A program made the translations under genes and the position numbers. Below the pieces are notes generated by a model. That model was not told where the DNA came from. It did not search any database and was given only the letters and a program-made list of their open reading frames with translations. A stretch of 6,692 bases of DNA from Tardiphaga sp. Lineage in GTDB: Bacteria > Pseudomonadota > Alphaproteobacteria > Rhizobiales > Xanthobacteraceae. Position 1 is the first letter of the stretch, and each line of letters starts with the position of its first letter. Shown in pieces: positions 6,189 to 6,692 of this stretch. The stretch lies in the NCBI GenBank assembly GCA_028290325.1, contig JAQGJY010000158.1, forward strand, positions 1 to 6,692, written 5' to 3'.

Positions 6189-6692
6189 CACACGCCCTGA
6201 AACTGCAACCGCGCGAGCCGCGCATACAGTCCACCCGCCGCGACGAGCGAGGCGTGGGTGCCCTGCTCGACGATGCGGCCACGGTCCAGAACGAGAATGC
6301 GATCGCACGACAGCACGGTCGCGAGGCGATGCGCGATCACCAGCGTGGTGCGGTGCTTCATCAGTTCCTCAAGCGCGGTCTGCACCAGTGTCTCGGACTC
6401 GGCGTCGAGCGACGAGGTCGCCTCGTCGAGCAACAGCAAAGGCGCGTCGCGCAGGATCGCCCGCGCGATCGCAATACGCTGGCGTTGGCCGCCGGACAAC
6501 GTCACGCCGCGTTCGCCGAGTTGCGTGTCGAAACCCTCAGGCAGCCGCGTGATGAATTCGGTCGCATGCGCGAGATCGGCAGCGCGGCCGACGTCGGCAT
6601 CGCTGGCATCGGGGCGGCCGAAGCGGATGTTGTCGCGCGCGGACATCGCGAATACGACGCTGTCCTGTGGCACCAAAGCGATGCGCGCGCGC
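6188..6692 (-). CDS. ABC exporter ATP-binding domain, C-terminal fragment (MsbA/LmrA-like)
   Basis: The last 167 residues or so of an ABC transporter; the frame is open to the right edge, so the start and any membrane domain lie outside. In order from the edge: Q-loop ALVPQDSVVFA; SARDNIRFG; helical region to LPEGFDTQLGERG; signature LSGGQRQRIAIARAI (about 6457-6499); Walker B LLLLDE followed by the D-loop ATSSLD; switch VIAHR; and a tail ending ARLARLQFQGV. Walker A is off the window. GFDTQLGERGVTLSGGQRQR and the short C-terminus are typical of exporter half-transporters with an N-terminal six-helix membrane domain, which act as dimers to export lipids, drugs or peptides. A TTG at 6676 could be read as a start, but codons upstream of it (RARIA) keep the Q-loop strand in frame, so it is internal. 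Substrate unknown. Confidence 0.93.
   Translation of the reverse strand, partial: RARIALVPQDSVVFAMSARDNIRFGRPDASDADVGRAADLAHATEFITRLPEGFDTQLGERGVTLSGGQRQRIAIARAILRDAPLLLLDEATSSLDAESETLVQTALEELMKHRTTLVIAHRLATVLSCDRILVLDRGRIVEQGTHASLVAAGGLYARLARLQFQGV

Noticed and set aside
6181..6552. A 123-codon plus-strand open frame opposite the ABC ATPase
   Set aside because: It is antisense to canonical signature and Walker B motifs, and its translation is Arg/Ala-rich without domain features.

Overview
The window is compact, GC-rich DNA with strong third-position GC bias. Gene content and protein style point to an alphaproteobacterium of the order Hyphomicrobiales, most likely the Bradyrhizobium/Rhodopseudomonas/Afipia group. 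That placement comes from protein resemblance recalled from memory, not from a search. No rRNA, tRNA, CRISPR array, insertion sequence, integrase or phage gene is visible. The region looks like ordinary chromosome built from several small independent gene sets.

Layout, left to right. (1) Minus strand, 1-1283: a tripartite multidrug efflux operon. It has a complete AcrA/MexA-type periplasmic adaptor lipoprotein (96-1283), followed after 6 bp by the first 29 codons of an AcrB/MexB-type RND pump that runs off the left edge. (2) Minus strand, 1474-3353: a two-gene operon joined by an ATGA stop/start overlap. The first gene encodes a multi-pass DUF1295 (steroid 5-alpha-reductase-like) membrane protein. 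The second encodes an SAM-dependent methyltransferase of the cyclopropane-fatty-acid-synthase superfamily whose motifs look more like the coclaurine-N-methyltransferase branch than E. coli Cfa. (3) Plus strand, 3522-5582: a MotA/TolQ/ExbB-type proton-channel subunit and, 3 bp later, a MotB-like partner with one membrane helix, a long predicted coiled coil and an OmpA-type peptidoglycan-binding domain. (4) Plus strand, 5671-6126: a small GNAT acetyltransferase. (5) Minus strand, 6188 to the right edge: the C-terminal half of an ABC-exporter ATPase domain, convergent with the GNAT gene.

The theme is the cell envelope: drug efflux, lipid or small-molecule methylation with a membrane reductase-like partner, an ion-driven stator-like complex tethered to peptidoglycan, and an ABC exporter. 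The stator-like pair and the methyltransferase/DUF1295 pair are the two sets whose physiological role is least clear. The 168-bp divergent region between them (3354-3521) contains two GTTC/GAAC inverted repeats, one with perfect 6-bp arms, and is the best place to look for regulation. I do not see convincing evidence of a wholly new system.
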